A stretch of 64,000 bases of DNA from Weissella paramesenteroides ATCC 33313 (GCF_000160575.1 NZ_GG697128.1:538237-602236), one strand, 5' to 3'. Positions 19,638 through 27,712 are shown, counted from the stretch's first letter. A program made the numbers and translations. Notes: a model not told the origin generated them from the letters alone.

Positions 19638-19850
19638 TTATTTACCTAATAGAATCCGATGTGCCTCTTCACCATCAACGCCACCTAGCCTAATCAGACT
19701 ATAACGTAATAATAACTTTACACCACGTACCACTCGATGAACATTTCCATCAATTAAAAACTCAATCATTGAAATAATTGCCATTACCACAATCCACATG
19801 CATGTCAGTGTCCCCAAGATGATTAAGAACGTTATCATATCATTACTCAT
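19638..19850 (-). CDS. Small membrane protein (70 aa)
   Basis: This short protein has one long hydrophobic segment (about 6-34) followed by a basic, amphipathic tail (VHRVVRGVKLLLRYSLIRLGG). The ATG at 19850 has GGAGG eight bases upstream; an earlier start lacks one. No family is recognised. It lies between gapA and an XRE/ImmA pair on the same strand and is preceded by a 15-bp perfect inverted repeat. Its position suggests a link to the phage-like repressor pair, but that is inference. Confidence 0.55.
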   Translation of the reverse strand: MSNDMITFLIILGTLTCMWIVVMAIISMIEFLIDGNVHRVVRGVKLLLRYSLIRLGGVDGEEAHRILLGK

Positions 19851-19893
19851 AAATTGCCTCCTGATAATTAGTTTAAACTTAATGTTATTTGTT

Positions 19894-19931
19894 AATAATA
19901 GTCCTAAGTACAATTCCTTAGGACTATTATT
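19894..19931. repeat. 15-bp perfect inverted repeat
   Basis: AATAATAGTCCTAAG at 19894-19908 is the exact reverse complement of CTTAGGACTATTATT at 19917-19931, with an 8-base loop. It lies between the ImmA-like gene and the 70-residue membrane protein gene. It may be a terminator without a long T run or an operator. Nearby TTTAAAC/GGTTTAAA motifs flank it. Confidence 0.7.
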
Positions 19932-19975
19932 AGTATATATTAGGTTTAAATTAATTTCAAGGGTAAAATTTATAT

Positions 19976-20431
19976 TTAACTTAACAACCCGTTTCTTCTA
20001 TATAAGCTAACAGTTTCTTGCGCAAAATCTAATGGATATCCTAAATATTCACACAACATCCAGGCCTCGAATGGTTGATCCTCATACTCATGTGCAACCC
20101 TTAATATAACTTTCTCAGGTGTCATGTATTTAATTACCGACTCTCGTGCGTCGATTTCGTCATTATGAGCAAGTGTTGCATCGTAATCCATGTGGTTACC
20201 AATATCTGAAATCGCATGATGATATTCTTCAACCAAGGTCTTCGCCTTATCAAAAATTGACAACGTTTTGTCTATAAAAATATACGCCTTATTCCCTTTT
20301 AAGTAAGCAACGCCATCTAAACCAGAATTTTCTTTAAGTGGCATTGTGTCTAAGATAACCGGTGTCATCCCCAAACCAAGTAGATCATTCTCCACCCTAA
20401 TTAGAAAATCATCATAACTATCTATTCCCAT
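19976..20431 (-). CDS. ImmA/IrrE-family metallopeptidase-like protein
   Basis: About 151 residues from the ATG at 20431 (GAGGA six bases upstream). The zinc motif is VEEYHHAISD near residue 80, the phage-type variant of HExxH, with a further acidic residue in NDEIDARE about 25 residues on. Such proteins cleave or antagonise the neighbouring cI-like repressor in phages and integrative elements (ImmA with ImmR). It overlaps the XRE gene by 14 bp, the usual arrangement. It lies left of the tRNA-Arg attachment site, outside the 31-kb island. Confidence 0.8.
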   Translation of the reverse strand: MGIDSYDDFLIRVENDLLGLGMTPVILDTMPLKENSGLDGVAYLKGNKAYIFIDKTLSIFDKAKTLVEEYHHAISDIGNHMDYDATLAHNDEIDARESVIKYMTPEKVILRVAHEYEDQPFEAWMLCEYLGYPLDFAQETVSLYRRNGLLS

Positions 20432-20804
20432 TCCGATCCTCATAATCAGCAATTAGTCCTTCAATATAAGACTTAGCTCTATCAATAACTCGTGAACGTT
20501 CTTCATCTGGTAAACCAGAAATATCTAGTCCCCAGTGAGCAGCCATTAAGACTGGTTCATCAGTAACCACTGCTTTTGAAGATTGGTTAGGCTCTTCGAC
20601 AAGATCTGATTTTGATATGCCAAAAAATTCAGCCATTGCCTCAATTTTATCGATTCTCGGATATGTTTTCCCATTTGACCAATCAGAAATAGTTGCGGTT
20701 GATACACCAATAACTTCAGCAAGGTGTGCTGCCGTCATTTCATTTTGTTTAATGTATCTTTTTATATTTCGGCCCATCGTGGCCTTTCCTTCTGATGATG
20801 CCAT
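20418..20804 (-). CDS. XRE-family (cI/ImmR-like) repressor
   Basis: A 128-residue repressor with an N-terminal HTH (about 12-66: IKRYIKQNEMTAAHLAEVIG, VSTATISDWSNGKTYPRIDK) and a short C-terminal part ending in DRAKSYIEGLIADYEDRNG. ATG at 20804 has AAGGTGGAG upstream. It is paired with an ImmA-like peptidase, forming a typical phage or ICE immunity module. Upstream (about 20870-20905) are repeated TTTAACC/TAAACTTAA motifs that may be operators. Confidence 0.85.
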   Translation of the reverse strand: MASSEGKATMGRNIKRYIKQNEMTAAHLAEVIGVSTATISDWSNGKTYPRIDKIEAMAEFFGISKSDLVEEPNQSSKAVVTDEPVLMAAHWGLDISGLPDEERSRVIDRAKSYIEGLIADYEDRNGNR

Positions 20805-20971
20805 ATGCTCCACCTTTTCTATTTTAAAATTTTGAATTATTTTTATTTTTACAGTTACTATAATAAAGCTAAACTTAATTAATTGCAAGGTTTAACCTAA
20901 CGATTAGGTACATCGAAGCCATTGTTAATGTTGCAAATACAAATTTAATAGGCTATAATTTAATCTGTTGT

Positions 20972-21043
20972 GGACCCGTAGTGTAATGGATATCACGTTG
21001 GATTCCGGTTCCGGAGATGAGGGTTCGATTCCCCCCGGGTCCA
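20972..21043 (+). tRNA. tRNA-Arg (anticodon CCG)
   Basis: 72 bases with acceptor stem GGACCCG paired with CGGGTCC and discriminator A, a D arm, anticodon loop TTCCGGT (CCG), and a T arm containing GGTTCGATTCC. CCA is not encoded. The 3' end is the attachment site of the adjacent 31-kb island. TATAAT at 20954-20959 may be its -10 box. Confidence 0.95.
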
Positions 21044-21045
21044 TA
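21030..21045 (+). other. attL, 3' end of tRNA-Arg
   Basis: The 16 bases TCCCCCCGGGTCCATA are repeated with one difference at 52068-52083, where GGGTTC replaces GGGTCC. They lie at the tRNA 3' end, a common tyrosine-recombinase target. Confidence 0.8.
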
Positions 21046-21098
21046 GTAAGGTGTAAAAAACGGCTATAAATCAACGTTTACATTGATTTAATGGGCTT

Positions 21099-21195
21099 AG
21101 ATACACATAGAGATACACATCTGAAAGTTATATAATTCCGTGAAATACCATTGAATTTTTGCCTAATGTGTATTTTGATGTGTATTTCTGACAAT
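21099..21195. repeat. Left integrase arm-type sites
   Basis: TGTGTATTTT (21167) and TGTGTATTTC (21179) are direct repeats 12 bp apart and match those at 51999 and 52011 near attR, including the following CTGA. Two inverted relatives (GATACACATA, GATACACATC) lie at 21100-21121. The rest of the stretch to 21748 holds a hairpin with T-rich tail at 21229-21258 and three imperfect copies of TGGTTGTCACTTC (21332, 21361, 21383). I see no gene there. Confidence 0.65.
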
Positions 21196-21748
21196 CAAAT
21201 AATACGGGACTACCTACCGTGTAAATATGTCGCTGTTCGCTTTAAGTGAACGGCGCTTTATTTTGCCATTTTATTGGGAATGAATTTGTATGATCTAATA
21301 ATAAGTGTGAAAACGGGTACGGTTGTGCACGTGGTTGTCACTTCTAAGTGCCGGGCATAGTGGTGGTTACTTCCGACAGGTGCAGTTGTAACTTCACTAT
21401 CGACTGTTTACAGCTGTGCTTGCATGTCCCCCTTGTAATTCTCAACATGTTGCGAAACACTTAGGTTTTATTAGGTTCATTCTGCACTTGTTCGGAAAAA
21501 AATAAACAGTTTTCCTAAACTGGACAACCTTTATTTGTTCAACACGTTGTATAAAAAGTGGGATCGTTTATAACACTACTTGACTAATTATTCCAATCAA
21601 CATAAAAACGGCTTACAAGCCAATATATGAGCTCTCATGGGGTGGCGCAATTTTACGCTAACCTATTAAATTACTGATCTGTGTTTAAACATATAACTAA
21701 ATACGATTATTTATTTTTTAAAGGTGTCTGCATCTTACCGACCCCTGT

Positions 21749-22147
21749 TTATAAAACGTTTTTTAATGGTCGTTTTAACTTATTTTTAAAGTCATCTCGC
21801 CACCTAATAACTGTTCTAACATCAACATGCTCACTCATACTAATATCTATCCATGTACGCCTTTGCCCATAGCGTGCTTTTATAATTCGCTGTACATTAT
21901 CCAACTCCAACGCAAACATCAGCTCAATAACTTGACTTGCATATAACCAATCTTGTATCAGTCTATCTGATTCTACTTTTAACATGGTTGTTTCAGTATT
22001 GCGGACAATGTTATTTTGCATTCGTCCACCACCAACATTATCATCATGGTTAGTATGGTGACTTAGTTCTAACTTCCGCAACTTGATATTCGCCTCGAGC
22101 TTACCAGTGAAATAATCACTTAAAATGTGATCCAACTTATCTGCCAT
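21749..22147 (-). CDS. ArpU/RinA-like phage transcriptional regulator, paralogue 1
   Basis: 132 residues, closely related to the next gene upstream (same MAD..DH.LSDYFTGKL start, GGGRMQNN motif near residue 40, and a C-terminal helical region with IIKARYGQRRTWIDIS). Small proteins of this layout (DUF722/RinA/ArpU type) activate late phage operons. The start overlaps the stop of the paralogue as TAATG. Assignment to that family is by overall pattern, not by a diagnostic motif. It is the last of three tandem genes. Confidence 0.6.
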   Translation of the reverse strand: MADKLDHILSDYFTGKLEANIKLRKLELSHHTNHDDNVGGGRMQNNIVRNTETTMLKVESDRLIQDWLYASQVIELMFALELDNVQRIIKARYGQRRTWIDISMSEHVDVRTVIRWRDDFKNKLKRPLKNVL

Positions 22148-22542
22148 TACACTGCCTCCAAAGGGGACTTAATCAATGCCTTAAATTCATCGCGTCTCTC
22201 CCTTGCTGAGCGTTCATCTATATGTACAATCATAGAAACAGCTAACCAGCTTTTCTTGCGACCGTAACGCTCTTGAATAATCTTTTGGACAGTTTCCGTT
22301 TGCGTGTCGAACATCATACCAATCACTTCTTTTATGTACGTTAAGCGCATTAACATATAATCATCATCTAGTTTCTGCATTGTTATCTCCGCCCCACGGA
22401 CAACATTGTTTTGCATCCGACCACCACCGATATTTTCATCATCATTGCTGTGATAACTAAGTTCTAGTTTACGCATTTTAATATCAACATCCAACTTACC
22501 TGTAAAATAATCAGTTAATAAATGATCTATATTATCTGCCAC
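22147..22542 (-). CDS. ArpU/RinA-like phage transcriptional regulator, paralogue 2
   Basis: 131 residues with the same architecture as the neighbour downstream: DYFTGKLDVDIKMRKLELSY, GGGRMQNNVVRG, and IIQERYGRKKSWLAVSM. Roughly half of the aligned positions agree between the two. It follows the smaller HTH gene with a one-base gap. A tandem duplication of a late-gene regulator is unusual and may reflect phage recombination. No DNA target is visible. Confidence 0.6.
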   Translation of the reverse strand: MADNIDHLLTDYFTGKLDVDIKMRKLELSYHSNDDENIGGGRMQNNVVRGAEITMQKLDDDYMLMRLTYIKEVIGMMFDTQTETVQKIIQERYGRKKSWLAVSMIVHIDERSARERRDEFKALIKSPLEAV

Positions 22543-22543
22543 A

Positions 22544-22858
22544 CTATGCCTCCAATCGTGCGTTTAATCCTTTCAACAACTTAGATTTTAAATCTTCTAA
22601 TACATACCGTTTAACGCCTAATTTATCGCTAATATCTTGCCATGTCATATTGTCCTTATCGTGCATGGTAATAGCTTGTAACTGAACGGGCGTTAATGTT
22701 GACAGCACCTCATCAACAGCAGTCTTTTGTGCCTCATAGGCTTTTAATTTGGTATCGTCATCAGTCTTCAAGTATTCCATTTGTAACTTAGAACATTTAA
22801 TATTCACGTCTAAACGCCCATTGAAGTAATCTTTAATAAGCTGTTCTGCCCTTTTCAT
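22544..22858 (-). CDS. Small sigma-like HTH protein, first of three tandem phage regulators
   Basis: 104 residues. The N-terminus (KDYFNGRLDVNIKCSKLQMEY) echoes the first 30 residues of the two paralogues downstream. The C-terminus has a sigma-70 region-4-like HTH (ALTPVQ-type segment LTPVQLQAITMHD, then MTWQDISDKLGVKRYVLEDLK). It lacks the GGGRMQNN motif. AGGAGG lies a few bases before the ATG. The three genes are contiguous and should share one transcript. Confidence 0.6.
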   Translation of the reverse strand: MKRAEQLIKDYFNGRLDVNIKCSKLQMEYLKTDDDTKLKAYEAQKTAVDEVLSTLTPVQLQAITMHDKDNMTWQDISDKLGVKRYVLEDLKSKLLKGLNARLEA

Positions 22859-23105
22859 AACTTCCTCCTGTATACCTATATTATATATATTATTATACTA
22901 AAAATAGTTCAGAAAATAAAAAAACACTAACAAATTAATGCTAGTGCTTGTTACGGTAAACATCATTCCGCTTGCTTGTTCTGATAACAATTACTTTAAA
23001 TTTATTATCCAAATGCCTGCTTAATTACTTCTTCACGAGATATAGTTTCAGTTATGAGGGTGTAGGCTTTCCTACTCCCTATGCTAAAATAACTTTAAAA
23101 AGGCG

Positions 23106-23450
23106 GTGGTTTATATGATGAATGATTTAGATTACTGGAAGATGCGTTTAAATAAATTCATGGATAGTAAGGAACTTAATACCATTAGCGCTATTGCCAA
23201 ATTTGATAGCCTATCTGGTATTGGTAAAGTTCGCTATATTTCTGTTGTTTCTGAACTTGTTCAACCAATGCTCAACCAATATAATGTAGATCCTCGTTAC
23301 TTTAAACTACTACTAAATAAGAAAATGACATCTAAGAAATTTACTTATCAACGTGTAGCAATCTGGGCAGAATACTTTCATGAAGAGGGTGTCACTCTAT
23401 CAATCGGTAATTTTGACGCTATTGTTCCAAGCTACGCAAAGTTTGAGTAA
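23106..23450 (+). CDS. Hypothetical protein (114 aa)
   Basis: An open frame of 112-114 residues with a helical, lysine-rich composition, no membrane segment and no motif that I recognise. AAGGCGG lies eleven bases upstream of the first ATG at 23115-23117 region; an adjacent ATG ATG pair makes the exact start uncertain. A shortened copy of its first 25 codons, with the same upstream sequence, lies at about 24101-24175. It stands alone in a repeat-rich part of the island. Confidence 0.5.
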   Translation: MVYMMNDLDYWKMRLNKFMDSKELNTISAIAKFDSLSGIGKVRYISVVSELVQPMLNQYNVDPRYFKLLLNKKMTSKKFTYQRVAIWAEYFHEEGVTLSIGNFDAIVPSYAKFE

Positions 23451-23639
23451 CGGTCACATCTAAATGGGTACAAGCGCAATCTTTTTTACACTTGTTCAGT
23501 AGACAAGACAATTACACTAAAACAGCCCCGAACGTTGTTAAAACAAGTTTTAGCAGGTTAAAAAGTCCTGATATTGTATAGTTTTATCAAGCTTTAATAA
23601 TAGGTTATTGGGTGTTAATTTTTTTACACCCTTTACACC

Positions 23640-24085
23640 AAGTTCTTACTAAGTTCTCACTGCGCAAAATTCCGCTATGAAATAGCTAAGTTCTCGTTGT
23701 CGAAAATTCGACAGTGAAGCGTAAATAAGTAAAGTTTATTTAATTCTGCCAAAAGTGGCAGAAAGGTCACGCCCTATGTTTAACTTAGACCGTCAAAATA
23801 TTACAAGTTTTGACAAGTCCTCATTTGTCGGGATCGTTGCCACTTGTGGCAAATGTATAATGTCTTTTTTATTACTGAATGGTTGGTTCACAACCGTACT
23901 TGTAAAATCGACACCACTTTATACTAAGTTCTCTTGTATGTTGATGGTACTGATTGGACGGTCGTACTTGGAGGTACGACCGTTCCGAATGGTGGAAATG
24001 GTGCGCTTTATGTTCTCACTGCGGAAAATTCAGTAGTGAAAATAGCTAAGTTCTCGTTGTCGAAAATTCGACACTTTTGTCGATG
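23640..24085. repeat. Cluster of TTCTC-TG-AAAATTC repeats and short palindromes
   Basis: Four related units occur in two pairs: TTCTCACTGCGCAAAATTCC (23655), TTCTCGTTGTCGAAAATTCG (23692), TTCTCACTGCGGAAAATTCA (24013) and TTCTCGTTGTCGAAAATTCG (24050), the second of each pair preceded by AATAGCTAAG. Between the pairs lie three hairpins: CTGCCAAAAGTGGCAG, TTGCCACTTGTGGCAA, and GGTCGTAC paired with GTACGACC. I see no convincing gene here. It may be a replication or regulatory region of a phage or plasmid. Confidence 0.6.
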
Positions 24086-24100
24086 CTGTAAAACTAACTA

Positions 24101-24175
24101 AAAAAGACGGTGGTTAGTAGGATGAATGACTTAGATAATTTTAAATAAATTAATGGATAATAGTGATAGGAATGT
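24101..24175 (+). pseudogene. Truncated copy of the 114-aa hypothetical gene's start
   Basis: The sequence AAGACGGTGGTTAGTAGG followed by ATGAATGACTTAGATAA repeats the ribosome site and first codons of the gene at 23106. An internal deletion then joins to TTTAAATAAATTAATGGATA, which corresponds to codons 12-18. The frame is broken at once. Confidence 0.6.
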
Positions 24176-24208
24176 ATAAGATATGTATAGCAAATATGCT
24201 GTTTCAAA

Positions 24209-24260
24209 TAAAAAAAGTCCCACCAGATAGAGTGACCGCTCTACTTAGTGGGGCTTTTTA
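24209..24260. terminator. Terminator-like hairpin
   Basis: AAAAGTCCCAC and GTGGGGCTTTTT form an outer stem, with an inner AGAGTG/CGCTCT pairing. The T run follows on the plus strand. Confidence 0.6.
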
Positions 24261-24416
24261 AATGTCCTATCCTAGATCAATGAGATCAGATAAAACATAA
24301 TGGAAAGTGTTGCATATCAATGAATATTAGGAAAACCTAATTAAGATAATTAGTAGACGGTTATGTCCACCAAATATCTACACAACTATTGTAACACAAT
24401 ATTTTAAATAACTCGT

Positions 24417-24455
24417 TAAAAAACCACCAGTCACATAAACTGGTGGTTTAAACCA
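24417..24455. terminator. Hairpin AACCACCAGT/ACTGGTGGTT
   Basis: A 10-bp perfect stem with a 7-base loop and flanking A/T runs. It resembles a bidirectional terminator. No complete gene ends at it; the neighbouring 24.1-24.7 kb stretch holds no gene that I can support. Confidence 0.5.
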
Positions 24456-24766
24456 TGACAAGGAGCAAATACAAAATGGTAAGTTTATCATAGTTTTTAT
24501 AGTCATGTGACTCGATCAACACATAACTACTTGTAGAGTGATTTAAGAGTAATCAGTTAAATAGCTATTACACTCTACGTGGGAATTATAACACATAACG
24601 AAAAGCCCACCAAACTATTCAATCGAATAACCTAGTGGTAATTTCAACTTGATAACTTTTTGTTTAATGCAAATGCTGACTTTTTTATTTACCTTTTCTA
24701 ATTAAAGTTTTATTATTGTCTCATAATATATAAACATAGCAACCGCAGAAATATAGGGCATAGATT

Positions 24767-24931
24767 ATGGGTAAACGAAAATTGAGTAATATTTTATTTT
24801 CTCTAGGAATAATTATTGTAATTGGTAGCTTCTTATTTTTTTGGTTTAAGGAAAATTGGTTTATCCCGGAATTATCTTGTTGGTTATTAGGAATTTGTTT
24901 AGTTATATATTCTAGTTATATAGACTTATAA
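24767..24931 (+). CDS. Small membrane protein (54 aa)
   Basis: A short frame, MGKRKLSNILFSLGIIIV onward, with a basic N-terminus and two hydrophobic segments (about 8-24 and 34-50) separated by KENWFIPE. A weak AGGG lies about nine bases before the ATG. It is very AT-rich. No family is recognised and expression is unsupported, but the composition is that of a genuine small membrane protein. Confidence 0.4.
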   Translation: MGKRKLSNILFSLGIIIVIGSFLFFWFKENWFIPELSCWLLGICLVIYSSYIDL

Positions 24932-25132
24932 ATAATAAATTCTCATAAATATAAATAAATTTAATAGATCATCGCCACTTTTGGCTATTTTTTTATTTGA
25001 AAAATAATTATAACTGCAGAGCGTGCAAAGGATGCCCCTATTTGATATTCGGTTATTTCCCACTACCTAGGGCGGGGGGTATAAAAAAGCGCTCACTTAT
25101 TTCTAAGTCAGCACTTACTTGATAAAGTTTCG

Positions 25133-25408
25133 TTAAATATGGTCTAAATAGTATTTTACTTTCTGTCTATAATTCTGCTCCTTATAATGCTTAAAGACAT
25201 CAAAATCTCGTGTCACATTAACACTTGTATCATCATAAGCAGGTAAGCTAACAATGCTAATTTCATTAACCTTTTTAATTTGGTTAATAAAGCGTGTCGG
25301 TTTAGGTCTCGTCTGTTTCCAACTATCGCCACCCTTAGCGACTGTAAAACCAAAGCTCATGCCCTTTAAGTTGCCTGCCTTAACGTTGGCATAGACATCT
25401 CTGCCCAA
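25133..25408 (-). pseudogene. Phage prohead protease (HK97 type), C-terminal fragment
   Basis: About 90 residues match the C-terminal part of HK97-family prohead proteases: GNLKGMSFGFTV, then NEISIVSLPAYDDTSV. The catalytic His and Ser lie in the missing N-terminal half. At about 25405 the sequence changes abruptly into a RepB-like plasmid gene, which marks a recombination join. It is a clear trace of a former prophage inside the island. Confidence 0.75.
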
Positions 25409-25838
25409 CGATGTGTCAGGGACGGTGCTTCTGCTGGTTCTGTTTCACTTTGGGGTGACACACCTTTTTCATGCTCACGACTCGGCATCACTAAGGATCT
25501 CAAATATTTGATTTCTGCTTTGTACTCTTCTAATAGTTTTTTGTCTTGCAAAGCCAATCGTTGTTGCTGGTCTAGTAAGTTTTGTGTTTGATTCTGAATT
25601 TCAACTAGACTTTTTATCTGTTCATCCTTGATCGATAATTAATCATCTTTTTTATTCAGTTGTTCTTTCAAATAACTGATTTGTTCAGACTTTTCATCAA
25701 TCAGTTTGTTTTTTTCAGTGTCTAATATACTATCTAATTTGTGTCTATTTTGGATACCAGATGTATCTAATTCAACCGGCGAAGTGTATCCAATACTTGA
25801 TTTTATCTTTGATATGGCAGACTTACCAAGATATATAG
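25405..25838 (-). pseudogene. RepB/DUF536-type plasmid replication-associated protein, C-terminal part
   Basis: Read on the minus strand, one frame gives KSAISKIKSSIGYTSPVELD, a long coiled coil, an in-frame TAA near 25639-25641, and then more coiled coil ending EIKYLRSLVMPS. This is the pattern of the DUF536 protein encoded after repA on many lactobacillar theta plasmids. Its N-terminal HTH part lies at about 27780-27875 on the same strand. An IS3-type element and a merR fragment separate the halves. Confidence 0.7.
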
Positions 25839-26014
25839 TACTGCTCCTATCCTAGTATTTGGTACATAAATTTCTGAACAGTTGTGCCATAATTAATAAA
25901 ACAAGATAGGAGCATTCCAATGAAACGATATCAAGAGGTGCTTATGCTAGTTTCATGGAATGGTTTTTAGAACCATTTCCTGTAAAATGAAACCAGCAGG
26001 AGCATCTTTTTATT

Positions 26015-26320
26015 ATGACTACACGAAATTATTATTCCCCTGAACAGAAGGCAGCTATCGCTGCCCTACATTGGGATGAAAAACAAACATTAAGCCAAAT
26101 TTCACGTGAAAATAAAATCTCAATAAGCGCCGTTCGGCGCTGGGTCCGTGAGTATTCACCTGCGGTGAATGACAATGGCGAAAAAATTACCAAGAAAACA
26201 GTCTCTGAACTTGAAGCGAGAATCGCCGAACTCGAACAAGATAACCAAATTTTGCGTGAAGCAGTCACTTTAATGGACAAATACTCACGTGAACAGATAA
26301 AAAAATCCAACCGACGATGA
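26015..26320 (+). CDS. IS3-family transposase OrfA, element 1
   Basis: A 101-residue OrfA with an N-terminal HTH (YSPEQKAAIAALHWD, LSQISRENKISISAVRRWVR) and a C-terminal leucine-zipper helix (ELEARIAELEQDNQILREAV). It provides DNA binding in IS3 transposases. Its end overlaps orfB by four bases (ATGA). An AGGAGCA site precedes the ATG by about 14 bases. A lysine-rich AAAAAAT run just before the overlap might permit frameshifting, but that is not shown. Confidence 0.9.
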   Translation: MTTRNYYSPEQKAAIAALHWDEKQTLSQISRENKISISAVRRWVREYSPAVNDNGEKITKKTVSELEARIAELEQDNQILREAVTLMDKYSREQIKKSNRR

Positions 26321-27195
26321 GTTTAGCGGAGCGCGCCGTCGTCGATATGTCTGAAAATGCGAAATATTCTCAAACCAAGTTGCTTGCGGTCATGAATGTG
26401 CCCTCAAGCACTTTTTATTCGCACAAAGCTCCAAAATCGCCCACAGAACACGATTTACAAGACGCTCTGATAATCGAGAAAATTCAAGAAATCGTTGACG
26501 CGCACGAGTTCAATAATTCCTACGGAATTAAGCGTATGGTGCAGGAATTGGCCGATCAATATGACATACATACCGGTGAACACCGTGTTCATCGCTTGAT
26601 GCAGAAGATTGAATATAAGTCTGTTATCACTCAGTCTTATAAAGGAAATCGCGGCCGTCCAGTTGTTGAACGCGACAATCTGGTTAAAGACATTATCATT
26701 GAACGACCATACCAAGTTCTCACAACCGATGTAACTTACCTGGTGATGCCAGATAAGCAGAAACTCTATAAAGCCAGCGTTCTAGACTGGTTTACCGGTG
26801 ATGTCATTGGTGCCGTCGTTGGCTATGATATGACATCTGATTTAACTAAACGAGCACTTCAAACAGCTATGCGTCAAATTCCTAAATCGATTCTCAACGC
26901 CGAAACATCAATCATTTTGCACTCAGATAACGGTTCCCACTTCATCAGTGAGGAATACGAAGATACCGTCTCATTTTATGGCCTCATGCACTCATTCAGC
27001 CCACCGGGGCATCCCGAGCACAACACAATCATCGAAAACTATCACTCATTTTTCAAATCAGAATTCTTCAACCCACGTCGCTTAAGTTGGTCAATCAATG
27101 CGATTATTGCAGGAGCGCACCGCTATGACTACTGGTGGAACACCACCAGAATATCTAAGAAGACCCGTCCGGCAGCTATACCACTTGCTGCTTAA
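26317..27195 (+). CDS. IS3-family transposase OrfB, element 1
   Basis: A 292-residue DDE integrase-core protein. An N-terminal HTH_21-like part (YGIKRMVQELADQY, VHRLMQKIEYKS) precedes the core with TTDVTYL (first Asp), ILHSDNGSHFISEEY (second Asp) and HNTIIENYHSFFKSEFF (Glu). All three catalytic residues are present and the C-terminus ends RISKKTRPAAIPLAA, so it appears intact. It joins OrfA by a four-base overlap. Confidence 0.9.
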   Translation: MSLAERAVVDMSENAKYSQTKLLAVMNVPSSTFYSHKAPKSPTEHDLQDALIIEKIQEIVDAHEFNNSYGIKRMVQELADQYDIHTGEHRVHRLMQKIEYKSVITQSYKGNRGRPVVERDNLVKDIIIERPYQVLTTDVTYLVMPDKQKLYKASVLDWFTGDVIGAVVGYDMTSDLTKRALQTAMRQIPKSILNAETSIILHSDNGSHFISEEYEDTVSFYGLMHSFSPPGHPEHNTIIENYHSFFKSEFFNPRRLSWSINAIIAGAHRYDYWWNTTRISKKTRPAAIPLAA

Positions 27196-27206
27196 CATAA
27201 TGCCGG

Positions 27207-27492
27207 TTATCGGCACTAGCCGGTACGACGCCGTTTATAAGCCGTCACTTGTGAATTTCAAAAATTCGCCTTGTGAAGGCTTATTTGTTGCACGATACAA
27301 CTTGTGAAATCCGGCTGGTTCACAATCTATACCACCTGTTTTCTCTCACCGGTAGGGCTCGGCCCTGTTCCACCTACAAAAACACCCAGAAATCACGCCG
27401 TTTTAAGCTGAAATCCGGGTTTTGAAAAATTTTCGGAGTGCGGTACCTCTCGGTGCCAAAAAAGCCTGTCCATAATCTTGACATCAGCGCCG
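27207..27492. repeat. 286-bp IS tail, copy 1
   Basis: From TTATCGGCACTAGCCGG to CATCAGCGCCG this stretch is almost the same as 43720-44005, with about a dozen differences. It includes AATTTCAAAAATTCGCC and the right inverted repeat of the IS. It codes for nothing convincing. The two copies follow quite different transposases. Confidence 0.85.
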
Positions 27493-27659
27493 TGTTCGAA
27501 GACGACCCGACTACCATTCCAGCCCATAAAGACATTCTAGGCGAAGCAATTAATACGCTTAACGAAAAGGTAAAAGAAATTGTTGATGCCCGTGATTATT
27601 TACAGTGGAAAATTGACAACTATGATTCTCACATGATTGAATCCGAAAATAAATTATAG
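27484..27659 (+). pseudogene. MerR-family regulator, C-terminal fragment
   Basis: The frame immediately after the IS right end reads VFEDDPTTIPAHKDILGEAI, then a helix and DYLQWKIDNYDSHM before a stop. This is the dimerisation helix of a MerR-type regulator. The HTH part is missing, replaced by the IS end. A strong terminator follows at once. Confidence 0.6.
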
Positions 27660-27712
27660 AAAATAAACGAGGTCCGGGCGATGATTGCCTGGACCTCGTT
27701 TATTCTTTTTGA
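27655..27712. terminator. Strong bidirectional terminator
   Basis: AATAAACGAGGTCC and GGACCTCGTTTATT form a perfect 14-bp stem with a 17-base loop and T run, directly after the merR fragment. Confidence 0.9.

Larger units (their letters stand above)
25946..27483 (+). mobile_element. IS3-family insertion sequence, element 1
   Basis: Two overlapping transposase frames (26015-26320, 26317-27195) are followed by a long non-coding tail ending CATAATCTTGACA at 27483. The probable left end, TGCTAGTTTCATGGAATGG at 25946, matches about 12 of 19 bases of the inverted right end. The last 286 bp are nearly identical to the tail of element 3 (43720-44005), although the transposases differ. It lies between the two halves of the RepB-like gene. 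Confidence 0.7.

Noticed and set aside
21300..21440. Structured RNA or tRNA-like gene in the GC-richer stretch near attL
   Set aside because: Three imperfect TGGTTGTCACTTC repeats are visible, but I could not build a cloverleaf or a stable conserved fold by eye.
23755..24036. 93-codon plus-strand frame inside the repeat cluster
   Set aside because: It spans several hairpins, shows no coding signature and has no convincing ribosome site.
23640..24085. CRISPR-like array
   Set aside because: The repeat units are few, unevenly spaced and lack constant-length spacers, and no cas gene is nearby. No CRISPR array was found elsewhere in the window.
25870..25970. Possible start of another IS transposase (ATGAAACGATATCAAGAG with AGGAGCATT upstream)
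   Set aside because: The frame ends after about 15 codons and no IS family could be confirmed from so short a piece. It may be a remnant but is not supported.
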